From the NCBI GenBank assembly GCA_016930275.1, contig JAFGHA010000190.1:1-53906 (forward strand): 53,906 bases of DNA, written 5' to 3'. Made by a program: the position numbers and the translations under genes. The notes below the pieces were generated by a model. The model saw only the letters and a list, made by a program, of their open reading frames with translations, made no database searches and had not been told where the DNA came from. Positions 1 to 8,032 of this stretch are shown here, piece after piece. Within the stretch, counting starts at the first letter, position 1, and each line of letters begins with the position of its first letter. This DNA is from Chitinispirillaceae bacterium. GTDB taxonomy: Bacteria > Fibrobacterota > Chitinivibrionia > Chitinivibrionales > Chitinispirillaceae.

Positions 1-342
1 CATCTCGGGGTGATTCGCCGAAACGACAACGGCACACTCACCGCCGCCGATAAATTCACGGCAAGCGGCGCACAGGTACCGCAGGTGATCGTCAACCGGT
101 TTCTTCTCGAATTCGCCGATCTGGCACGGCGGGCGATCGACGGCATCCCGAAAAAGGAACGCCGTCTCTCGACACTCACGTTCAGTGTTTCACGGGAGGG
201 ATTCAGAAAAATCAACGAACGGATCGATGAGTTCCGGCAGGAACTGCTCAGTATGGTGGCGCACGATCCGCAGCCGCTTGAACGGGTATACCATCTCAAC
301 CTGCAGCTTTTTCCGGTTTCCGGCAGCAGGGAGGAATCATGA
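1..342 (+). CDS. TIGR02147-family protein, C-terminal part (5' end outside window)
   Basis: The frame is open from the first base, so this is the C-terminal piece of a longer gene; the GTG at 10 is internal. The visible 113 residues resemble the end of TIGR02147/DUF4423 proteins, a family known from Fibrobacter-type bacteria: a helical stretch, then a block containing LSTLTFSVSREGF, a helix rich in E and R, and an ending close to VYHLNLQLFPVS. Family members are about 270 residues with an N-terminal helix-turn-helix-like part and are thought to act as regulators; their function is not established. The stop overlaps the start of the next lipoprotein gene (ATGA), so the two are probably co-translated. 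Family call is from recalled sequence pattern. Confidence 0.72.
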   Translation, partial: HLGVIRRNDNGTLTAADKFTASGAQVPQVIVNRFLLEFADLARRAIDGIPKKERRLSTLTFSVSREGFRKINERIDEFRQELLSMVAHDPQPLERVYHLNLQLFPVSGSREES

Positions 343-1025
343 TGCGGCTCTTCCGACAGCTTCGCCTACTGGTACCCTGTCTTCTCGGTGCGGGCTTCAT
401 CACCTGTACCACCATCGAACCCGAAGAAACCTCGTCAATCGGCGGAACCGGTTCGGAAGTGGTGGGTGTCGTCGAGTATCCCGACAGCAGTGAGACATCG
501 AAAATCCGTGCGGGACTTGAACATAGCGCGCTGCCGGTAATCGACGGACCGGTCTTCATCAATCCTGAAAACTATCTGGCCGATACCGGCAATGCGGAGG
601 AAGAAGCGGTCGCATGGACGGAAGACGATGGTTCATTCGTCATCAGGAACGTGAAAGCTGGAACACATATCATTTACATCCGTGATAACGACGGCAAAGC
701 CATCGCTCACCGGGTGACCGTGCACGAAAACGAACCACGGGTTGACGTGGGTACGCTTTTCGCGAAACCGACGGCAGGTGTCGCGATCGCCTACACCGGC
801 AGCACTCCGGGCGACGTACTGTTCTATATCGATATCCGCGGTACCGGACTGCAACTGCGGTGCGCCAGCCGTAATCTGCAGTTCACACTCGACCGGATAC
901 CGGTCGGCACCGATTATTCGGTGGTAATCCGTCTGTTCAAACCGCTTAAAAACGGTTATGAATTTTCGCTGGAAAATCCGATTCCGGGGATTGTCTCAAC
1001 CCTGCAGTCCTTTACCGGGGAGTAA
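339..1025 (+). CDS. Predicted lipoprotein with carboxypeptidase-regulatory-like beta domain
   Basis: A 228-residue exported protein. The N-terminus has Arg residues, a hydrophobic core and a Cys at about residue 23 in the context FITC, a slightly non-canonical lipobox. Residues about 40-150 read as one beta-sandwich of the carboxypeptidase-regulatory type: a segment ending in EDDGSFVIRNVKAGTH, typical of such domains, followed by strands. It overlaps the stop of the TIGR02147 gene by four bases, which suggests the upstream regulator and this envelope protein are one unit. No catalytic residues are visible. The product probably sits on the periplasmic face of a membrane; its role is unknown. 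Confidence 0.72.
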   Translation: MMRLFRQLRLLVPCLLGAGFITCTTIEPEETSSIGGTGSEVVGVVEYPDSSETSKIRAGLEHSALPVIDGPVFINPENYLADTGNAEEEAVAWTEDDGSFVIRNVKAGTHIIYIRDNDGKAIAHRVTVHENEPRVDVGTLFAKPTAGVAIAYTGSTPGDVLFYIDIRGTGLQLRCASRNLQFTLDRIPVGTDYSVVIRLFKPLKNGYEFSLENPIPGIVSTLQSFTGE

Positions 1026-1207
1026 TGCGTATGAGTGATTGTTCCGTCTGATATTCTGAATATTCGTTTCACTGATACACGGCGGTTGCGCAACCGCCGG
1101 AGTTGACAGAAAGCATTTTTAAAAGAAGCAACAAAAAAGCGGTGAAACCGGTGTTTCACCGAGAGGGGGCATATTGTCTCCGCATACCGATAAAAAAGGA
1201 GAATAGC

Positions 1208-1369
1208 ATGATTCGTTTTATTGCCGTCGCAACCTTGATACTGTATCTGCTGGTTTGTTCATGCGCAATCTTCGTCTACAACGACGACGACGATGATTAT
1301 GATAACGATGATGATTCAATCACCATCACCATTCATCAGCAGCCGACGCTTGTCGGTCCGGGTAGATAG
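1208..1369 (+). CDS. Very small acidic lipoprotein
   Basis: A 53-residue product starting at the ATG preceded by a good AAAAGGAGAA ribosome site; the frame is open further upstream but those starts lack a site. A hydrophobic N-terminus ends in LVCSC, a plausible lipobox, followed by an Asp-rich linker (NDDDDDYDNDDDS) and a short tail. It lies 9 bases before another lipoprotein gene that also has a low-complexity linker after its Cys. I do not recognise the family. The Asp run could bind divalent cations, but that is only a guess from composition. Confidence 0.6.
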   Translation: MIRFIAVATLILYLLVCSCAIFVYNDDDDDYDNDDDSITITIHQQPTLVGPGR

Positions 1370-1378
1370 GAGCAGTTT

Positions 1379-2056
1379 ATGATCCGTGATATTATATCGT
1401 ATACTGCCATGGCATTGCTTCTTGCACTCTTTTCGTCGTGTGAAGTGATGGTCAACGGACCTGGTTACGATCCTGAAGATAACGACGACGGACCTTCAAC
1501 AACCACCACCACGACCACAACTACCGAACCGGAACGGATTTCCTTCAAAACCGCATCCCTCTTTCCATTCCGGAACAACTCGAACTGGTGGCAATACAGC
1601 GAACCGGGCGGTAATTCTCTGCGAATCGCGGTTACCGATACCATCAGTGACGACAATATTCTTTATTACCGGGTATCGTTTCAGGAACTGCGGGTGGACA
1701 CCACCGATGACTGGTTTCAACAGACCTCTCGCGGAACAATGTTCGGCCCGTCACTCATCGGAACCTACCACCTTTTTCTACCCCCGAAAATCGACGCGGC
1801 GACCGATACCTTCACCTCCAACGGCAGAACGGTAACCTACACCTGGCATGAATCATTCACCTGCGGTGCCGGGACCTTCCGCGATGCGGTCACCCTGGAG
1901 TACAGTTCACCGATTATTCACGGATTCGACGAGATCACCCTCGCCGATTCGATCGGCATCGTGGAACTTATCGATTTCGACGGACGGTGGACAGTGGAAT
2001 ATACTCTTGACAGTTGCAGTGTCGATGACACGGTGTACCGGTTCAGGGGGGAATGA
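1379..2056 (+). CDS. Predicted lipoprotein with Thr-rich linker
   Basis: A 225-residue lipoprotein. The start has AGGAGC seven bases upstream. The signal peptide ends with LFSSC, a good lipobox. After the Cys comes an acidic segment and a run of nine Thr, probably a flexible and possibly O-glycosylated linker, then a beta-rich domain starting near FPFRNNSNWWQYSE and running to the end. Family not recognised. It is the last gene of a plus-strand group of lipoproteins, and its stop codon lies inside a perfect hairpin shared with the converging gene. Confidence 0.7.
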   Translation: MIRDIISYTAMALLLALFSSCEVMVNGPGYDPEDNDDGPSTTTTTTTTTEPERISFKTASLFPFRNNSNWWQYSEPGGNSLRIAVTDTISDDNILYYRVSFQELRVDTTDDWFQQTSRGTMFGPSLIGTYHLFLPPKIDAATDTFTSNGRTVTYTWHESFTCGAGTFRDAVTLEYSSPIIHGFDEITLADSIGIVELIDFDGRWTVEYTLDSCSVDDTVYRFRGE

Positions 2057-2083
2057 TGGCCTTTACATGGCCATCATTCCCCC
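2047..2083. terminator. Hairpin shared by two converging genes
   Basis: A perfect 15-base inverted repeat: 2047-2061 pairs with 2069-2083 around a 7-base loop. It contains the last codons of the plus-strand lipoprotein gene and of the minus-strand YjbQ-family gene, including both stop codons. There is no T tract on either side, so it may block or slow RNA polymerase from both directions, or protect 3' ends, rather than act as a classical intrinsic terminator. Confidence 0.6.
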
Positions 2084-2490
2084 ATCACCTGCACGTAGAT
2101 TTTGCGGGAACGGGGCCGGTTGTCGTGATCGATCACGATGATCTGCTGCCAGGTACCGAGGACCGGTGCGCCACCGGCAACCGGGATGGTGAGTGACGGT
2201 CCCATAAGTGTCGCACGCATATGCGAGAATCCGTTGTCATCACCCCAGGTCTCACTGTGACGGGAGCGGATTGTATGAGGAATCATTCTCTCGAGCAGCT
2301 CCTCCACATCGGTGACGAGCGCACCCTCATATTCGATGGTGGAAATTGACGCGGTGGAACCGATCACCGATACGACGACGATACCATCGGTCACCGATGA
2401 CGCATCGATGACCTTCCGTACCTCTCCGGTGATATCGTGAATATCGGAAAAGCCTTTCGTCTGCAGGGTGATCATTGAACCATGTACCAT
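2074..2490 (-). CDS. YjbQ/UPF0047 family protein (secondary thiamine-phosphate synthase-type enzyme)
   Basis: A 138-residue protein matching the whole YjbQ family length. Visible family blocks are a segment with GSTASISTIEYE, the acidic residues after it (DVEELLERM), WGDDNGFSHMRA with its conserved His, GPSLTIPV, and GTWQQI followed by IDHDNRPR near the end. The family forms small trimeric beta proteins; E. coli YjbQ has weak thiamine-phosphate synthase activity and the true role is uncertain. The frame continues 28 codons upstream, but the ATG at 2490 has GGAG six bases before it and gives the normal length, so I chose it. It converges on the lipoprotein gene through a shared hairpin. Confidence 0.88.
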   Translation of the reverse strand: MVHGSMITLQTKGFSDIHDITGEVRKVIDASSVTDGIVVVSVIGSTASISTIEYEGALVTDVEELLERMIPHTIRSRHSETWGDDNGFSHMRATLMGPSLTIPVAGGAPVLGTWQQIIVIDHDNRPRSRKIYVQVMGE

Positions 2491-2906
2491 GGTGCGCTCC
2501 AATTTAACAATGTACGTTTGAGAGTGTAGTTCTTTTTCCGCTGGATCTCTCCCGGGGGGCTGATCTTTACCCATATATTTTTCTTAACACGGAGGAATCG
2601 ATTTTTTCTCTGATCCAGCATCTGTTTAAAAAAAAACATAAAGACCTTATATCTCTCATGCAGGATGAAACATACCGGTCCTGACGGACCACAAATCATC
2701 TCTTTTTTCATTTGCTACAAATATTTCGCACCTAGGACGCACTATTTTTTTAAGGCTTCTAGGGCCGATATGTCGGTAGTAATGCAAAAAGCCGAATTAT
2801 CCAAGCTCCATAGGAGCGGCATGTTCATGCTCGTTTAAAATACCCCCTGTGTTCAGGAATAAATATGGGTAAGAACTGGCACTTCGGGAGAGTAGCAAGG
2901 GAGAGG
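2491..2906. other. Intergenic region between aroC and the YjbQ-family gene
   Basis: About 416 bases with no convincing coding frame. It is more AT-rich than its surroundings, with A and T runs near 2630 and 2745. I see no strong terminator after aroC here. It probably contains the promoter of the YjbQ-family gene, but no promoter match is good enough to place. Confidence 0.4.
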
Positions 2907-3962
2907 TTACCGGTCCAGACTCGCCTGAAGCTTGAAATGATCTTCGAGCACGATGCACGACATTGCCTCGATCACCGGGACGATACGCGGACAGATGCAC
3001 GGATCGTGCCGTCCCTCGGTCCTGATTTCGATTTCGTTTCCGTGAATATCAATCGTTCGTTGCGGACTTGATAGCGACGAGGTCGGTTTCACCGCGGCTC
3101 TGAAAACAATCTGCTCACCGGTGGAAATACCGCCGATAATACCACCGGCATTATTCGAGACGAAACCGTTTTTATCCATCGGATCGTTATGCTCAAGTCC
3201 CGTCATCGCCGCACAACCGAACCCCGACCCGACCTCGAACCCCTTTACCGCACCGAGGCTCATAATACCATGGGCAAGTTCAGCCTCGAGCTTATTGAAC
3301 ACCGGTTCTCCGAGTCCCGGCGGAATACCGTCAATACAACACTCTACAATGCCGCCGATACTGTTCCCCTCGTCTCTGAGCTGTTCGATCCGTTTCACCA
3401 TTTCTGCCGACGCGTTCAGGTCGCATGCACGCACCGGATTCTTTTCGATGACCGACAGATCACGTGTGCTGCATTTGATGGTGCCGACTTGGATGGTGTA
3501 CGCGGTAACGGTTACCCCGCGTGCAGCGAGGATCTTCCTCGCGACCGCTCCTGCCGCCACCCGGGCGGCGGTCTCTCTCCCCGATGCACGACCGCTTCCG
3601 CGATGATCACGAATACCGTATTTTTTCAGATAGGTGAAATCCGCATGCCCCGGCCGGAATAAATCTTTTATTTCCGAGTACGCCTGCGGCCGGGCATCCT
3701 GATTATACAGGATAAGCAATAACGATGTACCGGTGGTTGTTCCCTCGAAAATGCCCGAGAGAATATGCACGGTGTCCGGCTCCGTCCGCGGAGTGGTGAT
3801 CGATGACTGACCGGGCTTTCTTCGGTCAAGCTGTACCTGAATATCCTCTTCGGAAAGCTCCATTCCGGGGAGCACCCCGTCAACGACCACTCCGACGGCG
3901 CCACCATGCGATTCGCCGAAAGTCGAAATTCTGAAAAGATGGCCAAAACTATTTCCGGGCAT
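2907..3962 (-). CDS. aroC: Chorismate synthase
   Basis: Converts 5-enolpyruvylshikimate-3-phosphate to chorismate with reduced FMN, the last step of the shikimate pathway, in the cytoplasm. At 351 residues it has the usual length. Family signatures are all present: FGESHG near residue 16, RPGHADFTYLKKYGIRDHRG, GSGRASGRETAARVA, the GSGFG segment, the NNAGGIIGGISTG block, and GRHDPC near the C-terminus. The start ATG overlaps the end of the shikimate kinase gene by 14 bases, so aroK and aroC are one operon and probably translationally coupled. Confidence 0.97.
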   Translation of the reverse strand: MPGNSFGHLFRISTFGESHGGAVGVVVDGVLPGMELSEEDIQVQLDRRKPGQSSITTPRTEPDTVHILSGIFEGTTTGTSLLLILYNQDARPQAYSEIKDLFRPGHADFTYLKKYGIRDHRGSGRASGRETAARVAAGAVARKILAARGVTVTAYTIQVGTIKCSTRDLSVIEKNPVRACDLNASAEMVKRIEQLRDEGNSIGGIVECCIDGIPPGLGEPVFNKLEAELAHGIMSLGAVKGFEVGSGFGCAAMTGLEHNDPMDKNGFVSNNAGGIIGGISTGEQIVFRAAVKPTSSLSSPQRTIDIHGNEIEIRTEGRHDPCICPRIVPVIEAMSCIVLEDHFKLQASLDR

Positions 3963-4521
3963 CGATGTATTCCTTCAGTAAAGTGATCAGTGTTTCGGTA
4001 CTCTCTTCCCGCGACTGATTAGTCCGGTCGACAATAATATCGGCGATCGCCCGGTAGCGTGCCGCCCTCGATTCATAAATGGCGATAAAACTTCCATAGG
4101 GATCATCCGGCGACATGAAGGGCGGTATTCCCTTTCTGATAATCCGCTCGAAGAGGATCTCCGGGTCATTATGCAGAAAGATTTTAACCGTCTGAGCGGA
4201 AAAAATTCCCATTGCGGATTCATTTTCAATAATCCCGCCACCGGTAGCAAGAATCCAGGGGGCGGGCCGGTTTTTAAGAAACAGATCAAGGCATTCATGT
4301 TCAAGACGGAAAAACCGGCATTGTTCCTCGATCCGGAAAAAATCCCGGATCGACACACCGGCAGCCTCCTGGGTTTTCATCTCGATACAGTCATCAAGAT
4401 CCGAAAACGGCCAGTCGAGTTCTTTTGAAAGCATCCTGCCTATTGAAGATTTCCCGGAATGTTTGATCCCGAAAAGTATAACCATCGCCGGAGCGATGCC
4501 CCGTTTTCCTTGTTCTTTCAT
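3949..4521 (-). CDS. aroK: Shikimate kinase
   Basis: Phosphorylates shikimate at the 3-hydroxyl using ATP. The 190-residue sequence has the Walker A loop GIKHSGKSS, the DLDD segment after it (shikimate and magnesium binding), FFRLEHE with the substrate Arg, ATGGG at the start of the third strand, and a lid-region Arg followed by YESRAARYRAIADIIVD. The start is uncertain: the ATG at 4521 and one at 4485 (12 codons later) are both possible, and neither has a clear ribosome site. It lies directly upstream of aroC with a 14-base overlap. In other bacteria this pair sits with aroB, which is absent from this window. Confidence 0.93.
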   Translation of the reverse strand: MKEQGKRGIAPAMVILFGIKHSGKSSIGRMLSKELDWPFSDLDDCIEMKTQEAAGVSIRDFFRIEEQCRFFRLEHECLDLFLKNRPAPWILATGGGIIENESAMGIFSAQTVKIFLHNDPEILFERIIRKGIPPFMSPDDPYGSFIAIYESRAARYRAIADIIVDRTNQSREESTETLITLLKEYIDARK

Positions 4522-4671
4522 CGCATCATAAAATGATGTTTTTTCCTGAAATTAGCAACCGAAAATCTCTTTTCGCTCCGGATAATCGGCAAACACGCCC
4601 GCACGAGTGCACATGTCAATAACACACGCCATCGGGGCGGAAACGCTAACCCCATAGATATCATACTGTTG

Positions 4672-6381
4672 CTACTGTTTTTTTGAGGTGAATTCGTATG
4701 CCTGTGTCACCGACATTTCAAGCATGTTGAAGGCTTCCGGTGCGAGGTATTTCTGCAGAGGAGTACGGTTGACCTGAAAACGGCGATAGGCCCGGCTGAC
4801 ATCATTTTTTTCGAGCATCGAATAAATTCCCTCGATTTCCTGCTGTGCACGCTCAAGATTTTTCTGCAGTAACGGATCGGTCACCGACATGGCAGGCTGC
4901 TGTTTCTTTTCAACCGGGGTTAAATAGGTCACTTCGGTCTTTTTCGTCGCAACCGATCGGGAAAATTGATCCATTGTCAAACCGATCATCGCGAATTCAT
5001 CGGATTTCATGATCGATTTGAGAAAATTTTTCTCCCGGGAAAGAAGTGTTTTCGCCTTCTTCATATCATTATGTTCAATATATCCGTAGATGGTCATCAC
5101 GATCGAATCGGCCCGAAATTGTTTCGCCTGTAGCACCGCGAGGTGTGCCTGTTCGATACTGTCTCTACGTGCCTGCTCCCGGCGCTCCCGCCACAATCGG
5201 GCATTCTCTATCTCCTGCAGGCTGTCTTTTTTCTTCTGCGCTTTTTTCTTGGCGGCAAGCATGATGTTGTCCATCACCGGACTTTCCTCCGGCCCCTCAT
5301 CAGTGAGCCCATCAAGTTCGGAGCTCATTGCATTGTCTTCCGGTGAGTTCACCGAAATGATCATCCGATCGACCGAAGCGGTTTTCTCGCGACTGACCCC
5401 CAGCGGACGCAATACGGTCTGCAGATATTTATCGGCGGCATCCACCCCCCTTGAACGCAGAATGCTGATATTGACATCAACCAGTGAATCTTCGATGCCG
5501 CCAAGCCGGTTTTTCATCCGTTTCATCGATGAGGAAAGTGCAATCGATTCACGTTGCGGCAGAAACGCTTTGATGATGGAAAAACTGTTATCCGCGCTGT
5601 CGAGTGTTTTACGGGCCTCATTGATTTTCTTTTTACCAAGCAATTTCTCTGCAGAGCGCACCTGCACTTCAATTCTCGGTTTTTCATCCTGTGCGCTGAT
5701 CAGCCCTTCAACCCGCTCTTCAAGCCGTTTGTAGGTTGACTGGGATATATCAAGATAGAGCTGATTACGCAGACAGTAGCCCACCTCTTTCCGCGCTTTT
5801 TCAATGTCACCAGCCAGCAGTGCTTTCTCGAGAAAGTAGACGGTCTCGCGCGAGATGGCCCGTTTACGCTGGTTATAGGAATCCGCAAGCTCGTTCGCTT
5901 TACGCTGATCCACCTGCTCCATGGATTTATGAATTCTGTAAAGCGTCGCGAATTCGGGACGCCATTTTCCGACTTCCTTGTTGTACTTATCTACCAGTTC
6001 ATTGATGGTCAGCTGCCTTTTCATCATTTCCTGCAGCATCAGGTCACTCTCCTCAAGATAGATCTGCGCTTCGAGTTCCCCCGCTTTCCAGAGGATGTAC
6101 TTCTCGTTCGGATCACCTTTCGCCTGCTCCTTCAGCCGTCGCACAATCTTTTTCGCTTCGACGATCGAACGCTGGTGCCTGAAACCGACCCCTGCCATAT
6201 CCGCAGATTCATTCAGTAGAATAAACCCGCGTTGAATGGAGGTATCAATCAGTTCCTGACTGACATAATTCCTATCTGCAGTCTTTTTATGTGATGCAGC
6301 CTTAGTCGGTGATACAACGGCAGGTAAAAAAAGTACTCCTGAAAGAAGTATAATCATCAGGGATTGATGAGAATTATTCAC
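4672..6381 (-). CDS. Exported helical/coiled-coil protein of unknown function
   Basis: About 569 residues, mostly charged alpha helix. The chosen start is a GTG with GAAGG seven bases upstream; this places a hydrophobic signal segment (LMIILLSGVLFLPAVV, cleavage after PTKA) right at the N-terminus. The frame is open to an ATG at 6435, which would give 18 extra residues. After the signal there are several helical repeats resembling TPR-like hairpins, a low-complexity acidic linker around residue 365-385, a Lys/Arg/Ala-rich segment, and two similar helical units at the C-terminus (HNDMKKAKTLL, KNDVSRAYRRF). No catalytic motif is visible. It is probably a periplasmic structural or scaffold protein. 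Confidence 0.65.
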   Translation of the reverse strand: MNNSHQSLMIILLSGVLFLPAVVSPTKAASHKKTADRNYVSQELIDTSIQRGFILLNESADMAGVGFRHQRSIVEAKKIVRRLKEQAKGDPNEKYILWKAGELEAQIYLEESDLMLQEMMKRQLTINELVDKYNKEVGKWRPEFATLYRIHKSMEQVDQRKANELADSYNQRKRAISRETVYFLEKALLAGDIEKARKEVGYCLRNQLYLDISQSTYKRLEERVEGLISAQDEKPRIEVQVRSAEKLLGKKKINEARKTLDSADNSFSIIKAFLPQRESIALSSSMKRMKNRLGGIEDSLVDVNISILRSRGVDAADKYLQTVLRPLGVSREKTASVDRMIISVNSPEDNAMSSELDGLTDEGPEESPVMDNIMLAAKKKAQKKKDSLQEIENARLWRERREQARRDSIEQAHLAVLQAKQFRADSIVMTIYGYIEHNDMKKAKTLLSREKNFLKSIMKSDEFAMIGLTMDQFSRSVATKKTEVTYLTPVEKKQQPAMSVTDPLLQKNLERAQQEIEGIYSMLEKNDVSRAYRRFQVNRTPLQKYLAPEAFNMLEMSVTQAYEFTSKKQ

Positions 6382-6657
6382 GTAAAAACCTTCGATATTT
6401 AAGCGGGTAAACGTTCCTTCTTCGGCAGTTGGCACTGCATCGATGGTAATAAATTATTATCTTATAGTAGCAAATCATGCAAGTGCTGTTTTAAATTTAT
6501 ATCAGTGTACCAGTCGTTACTGCTAATTGTAGTAAAAAATCGCACCGGTTATCGATTCGGCACACCTAAACCCGTCACTTCAGGACGCCTGAGAGACGGA
6601 TAACGATCATACTGCACGGTGGTTTCTGGTACCACCCGCCTTTAACCGGGATGTTTC

Positions 6658-7041
6658 ATGGCGATTAATGATGCAGTGCCCCCATCCGATGTCAGAAACG
6701 TTGCCCCTCTTGATGCGGTGCAGGCAACACGTCCTTCACTTGACCGTAACCCCCAGCATAAGGAACAACAGCAGCGCCGCCCGCCGAAAAAGGTCCGTGA
6801 TTATTTTCATCCGCTCAGCAAAGCCGTCGAGGTATCCAACGAACGGCTGAAGGAACGGAATCTTCCCTACCGCTTTAAAGTTTTCAAACGATGGGGAGAA
6901 GTCTACATTGAGCTCTATCTCCTCGATGAGCAGGGTAAAGTCAAAGAGAAACAGCGTAAAAATATCAGCCACAGCGATTTCAACAGAATCATCGAAGATG
7001 TTTCGATGGTCGAAGGACTTTTTTTCGATCATATGGCATGA
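6658..7041 (+). CDS. Small conserved-looking protein, possibly FlaG-like
   Basis: A 127-residue protein with a disordered Pro/Gln-rich N-terminus (residues 1-50) and a compact C-terminal half. That half has the order helix (LSKAVEVSNERLKERN), two strands (YRFKVFKRWGEVYIELYLLD), turn (EQGKVKEKQRKNI) and helix. This layout resembles FlaG flagellar-associated proteins, but the FlaG ending (IRQIPPEE-like) is not there and no flagellar genes are nearby, so I leave the function open. It stands divergent from the large helical protein across a 276-base gap. Confidence 0.55.
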   Translation: MAINDAVPPSDVRNVAPLDAVQATRPSLDRNPQHKEQQQRRPPKKVRDYFHPLSKAVEVSNERLKERNLPYRFKVFKRWGEVYIELYLLDEQGKVKEKQRKNISHSDFNRIIEDVSMVEGLFFDHMA

Positions 7042-7273
7042 CCTCCAATACACTCCTCAAGCCGAAACTATTCAGGCAGGTAAAATTACGATCCCGTTTA
7101 TCGGGACGCGTGATCAACATGAGCAGGCCCCGTAAACATTAATTTAAAGGACCTGAATAGAGTACCTCAAGCATTGTATCTCTCCTCTTGCCTCCCCATG
7201 TTACCAGCGATATACTTTGTCTGGACCGGAATTCCTGACGACACATTCCTATACATCAGAAACGGAGTATTCC

Positions 7274-7783
7274 ATGAGAACCCACCTGCTTAAACCGGTA
7301 CTGATCGGCTGCTGCAGTCTGCTTTTTATCATCTCCTGCGATCTGCTCACCGGTACGACACCATCGTCCGATGGAGACGGGAACCTCCGTGTCAAATTTG
7401 AAAATGCAGCCGGCAGCAGTTTCACCATTTTTTCCATTCAGCTCATGGCCATGGGAAGAGCCGATGCTCAAACGCCGACCCCTTCGGGCACCTGGGGAGA
7501 AAACCTTCTTGCCGATGGAGCCCTGCTCGCTCCCGGCGAGCACACTTACTTTACAGTAGACATTCCTGATCTTCACTGGTCGCAGTACCGGCTCGGTGTT
7601 ATCGACGAAAGCGGCGGCCGGGTATATGTTGACAAACCGCAGGACACGACGGTGCTTTCTTTCGCCGGCAGCATCACCCACTGGGGAAGCGATGACCGAA
7701 CCGTCGAAGCGACGGTGGTACGCGACAGCGACTGCGACTGCATCGTGCAGTCAGGTTACGGCGATTTCGCCGGTATCGATTGA
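7274..7783 (+). CDS. Predicted lipoprotein
   Basis: A 169-residue product from the ATG with CGGAG six bases upstream; the frame also runs 19 codons further up but without a site. The signal peptide ends LFIISC, a good lipobox. The mature part begins with a Thr/Ser/Asp linker, then a beta domain with LRVKFENAAGSSFTI and a closing Cys pair in DSDCDC. Family not recognised. It stands alone before the NAD(P)HX repair gene, separated by about 250 bases in which I see only a short GC-rich hairpin near 7804. Confidence 0.65.
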   Translation: MRTHLLKPVLIGCCSLLFIISCDLLTGTTPSSDGDGNLRVKFENAAGSSFTIFSIQLMAMGRADAQTPTPSGTWGENLLADGALLAPGEHTYFTVDIPDLHWSQYRLGVIDESGGRVYVDKPQDTTVLSFAGSITHWGSDDRTVEATVVRDSDCDCIVQSGYGDFAGID

Positions 7784-8032
7784 CAATACCGATACTTCAT
7801 GTCGACAGCCCCCGGGCTGCAAAAACCGGTACCCGTTTCGACGATATGGCACCTGCCGATGGATTCATTTATTTTATTCTTTACTGTAACGTCCTTTCGG
7901 AGTCTTACACGGTACTGCCGATACTCCATCAGGACAATCCGCGCCGGTACCCTTCGACAAGTAGCATGAGCGGAAAGCTGCAATTGCCGGCGGGAACTCA
8001 TAACAAACATACTCCCTTTCCACGGATGCCGC

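Noticed and set aside
1500..1526. Run of nine Thr codons as a phase-variable simple repeat.
   Set aside because: The codons vary (ACA, ACC, ACG, ACT), so there is no uniform repeat unit that would slip.
5090..5734. Plus-strand open frame of 214 codons opposite the large helical protein.
   Set aside because: Ser/Arg-rich low-complexity translation, no ribosome site, and the minus strand has a signal peptide and consistent helical protein.
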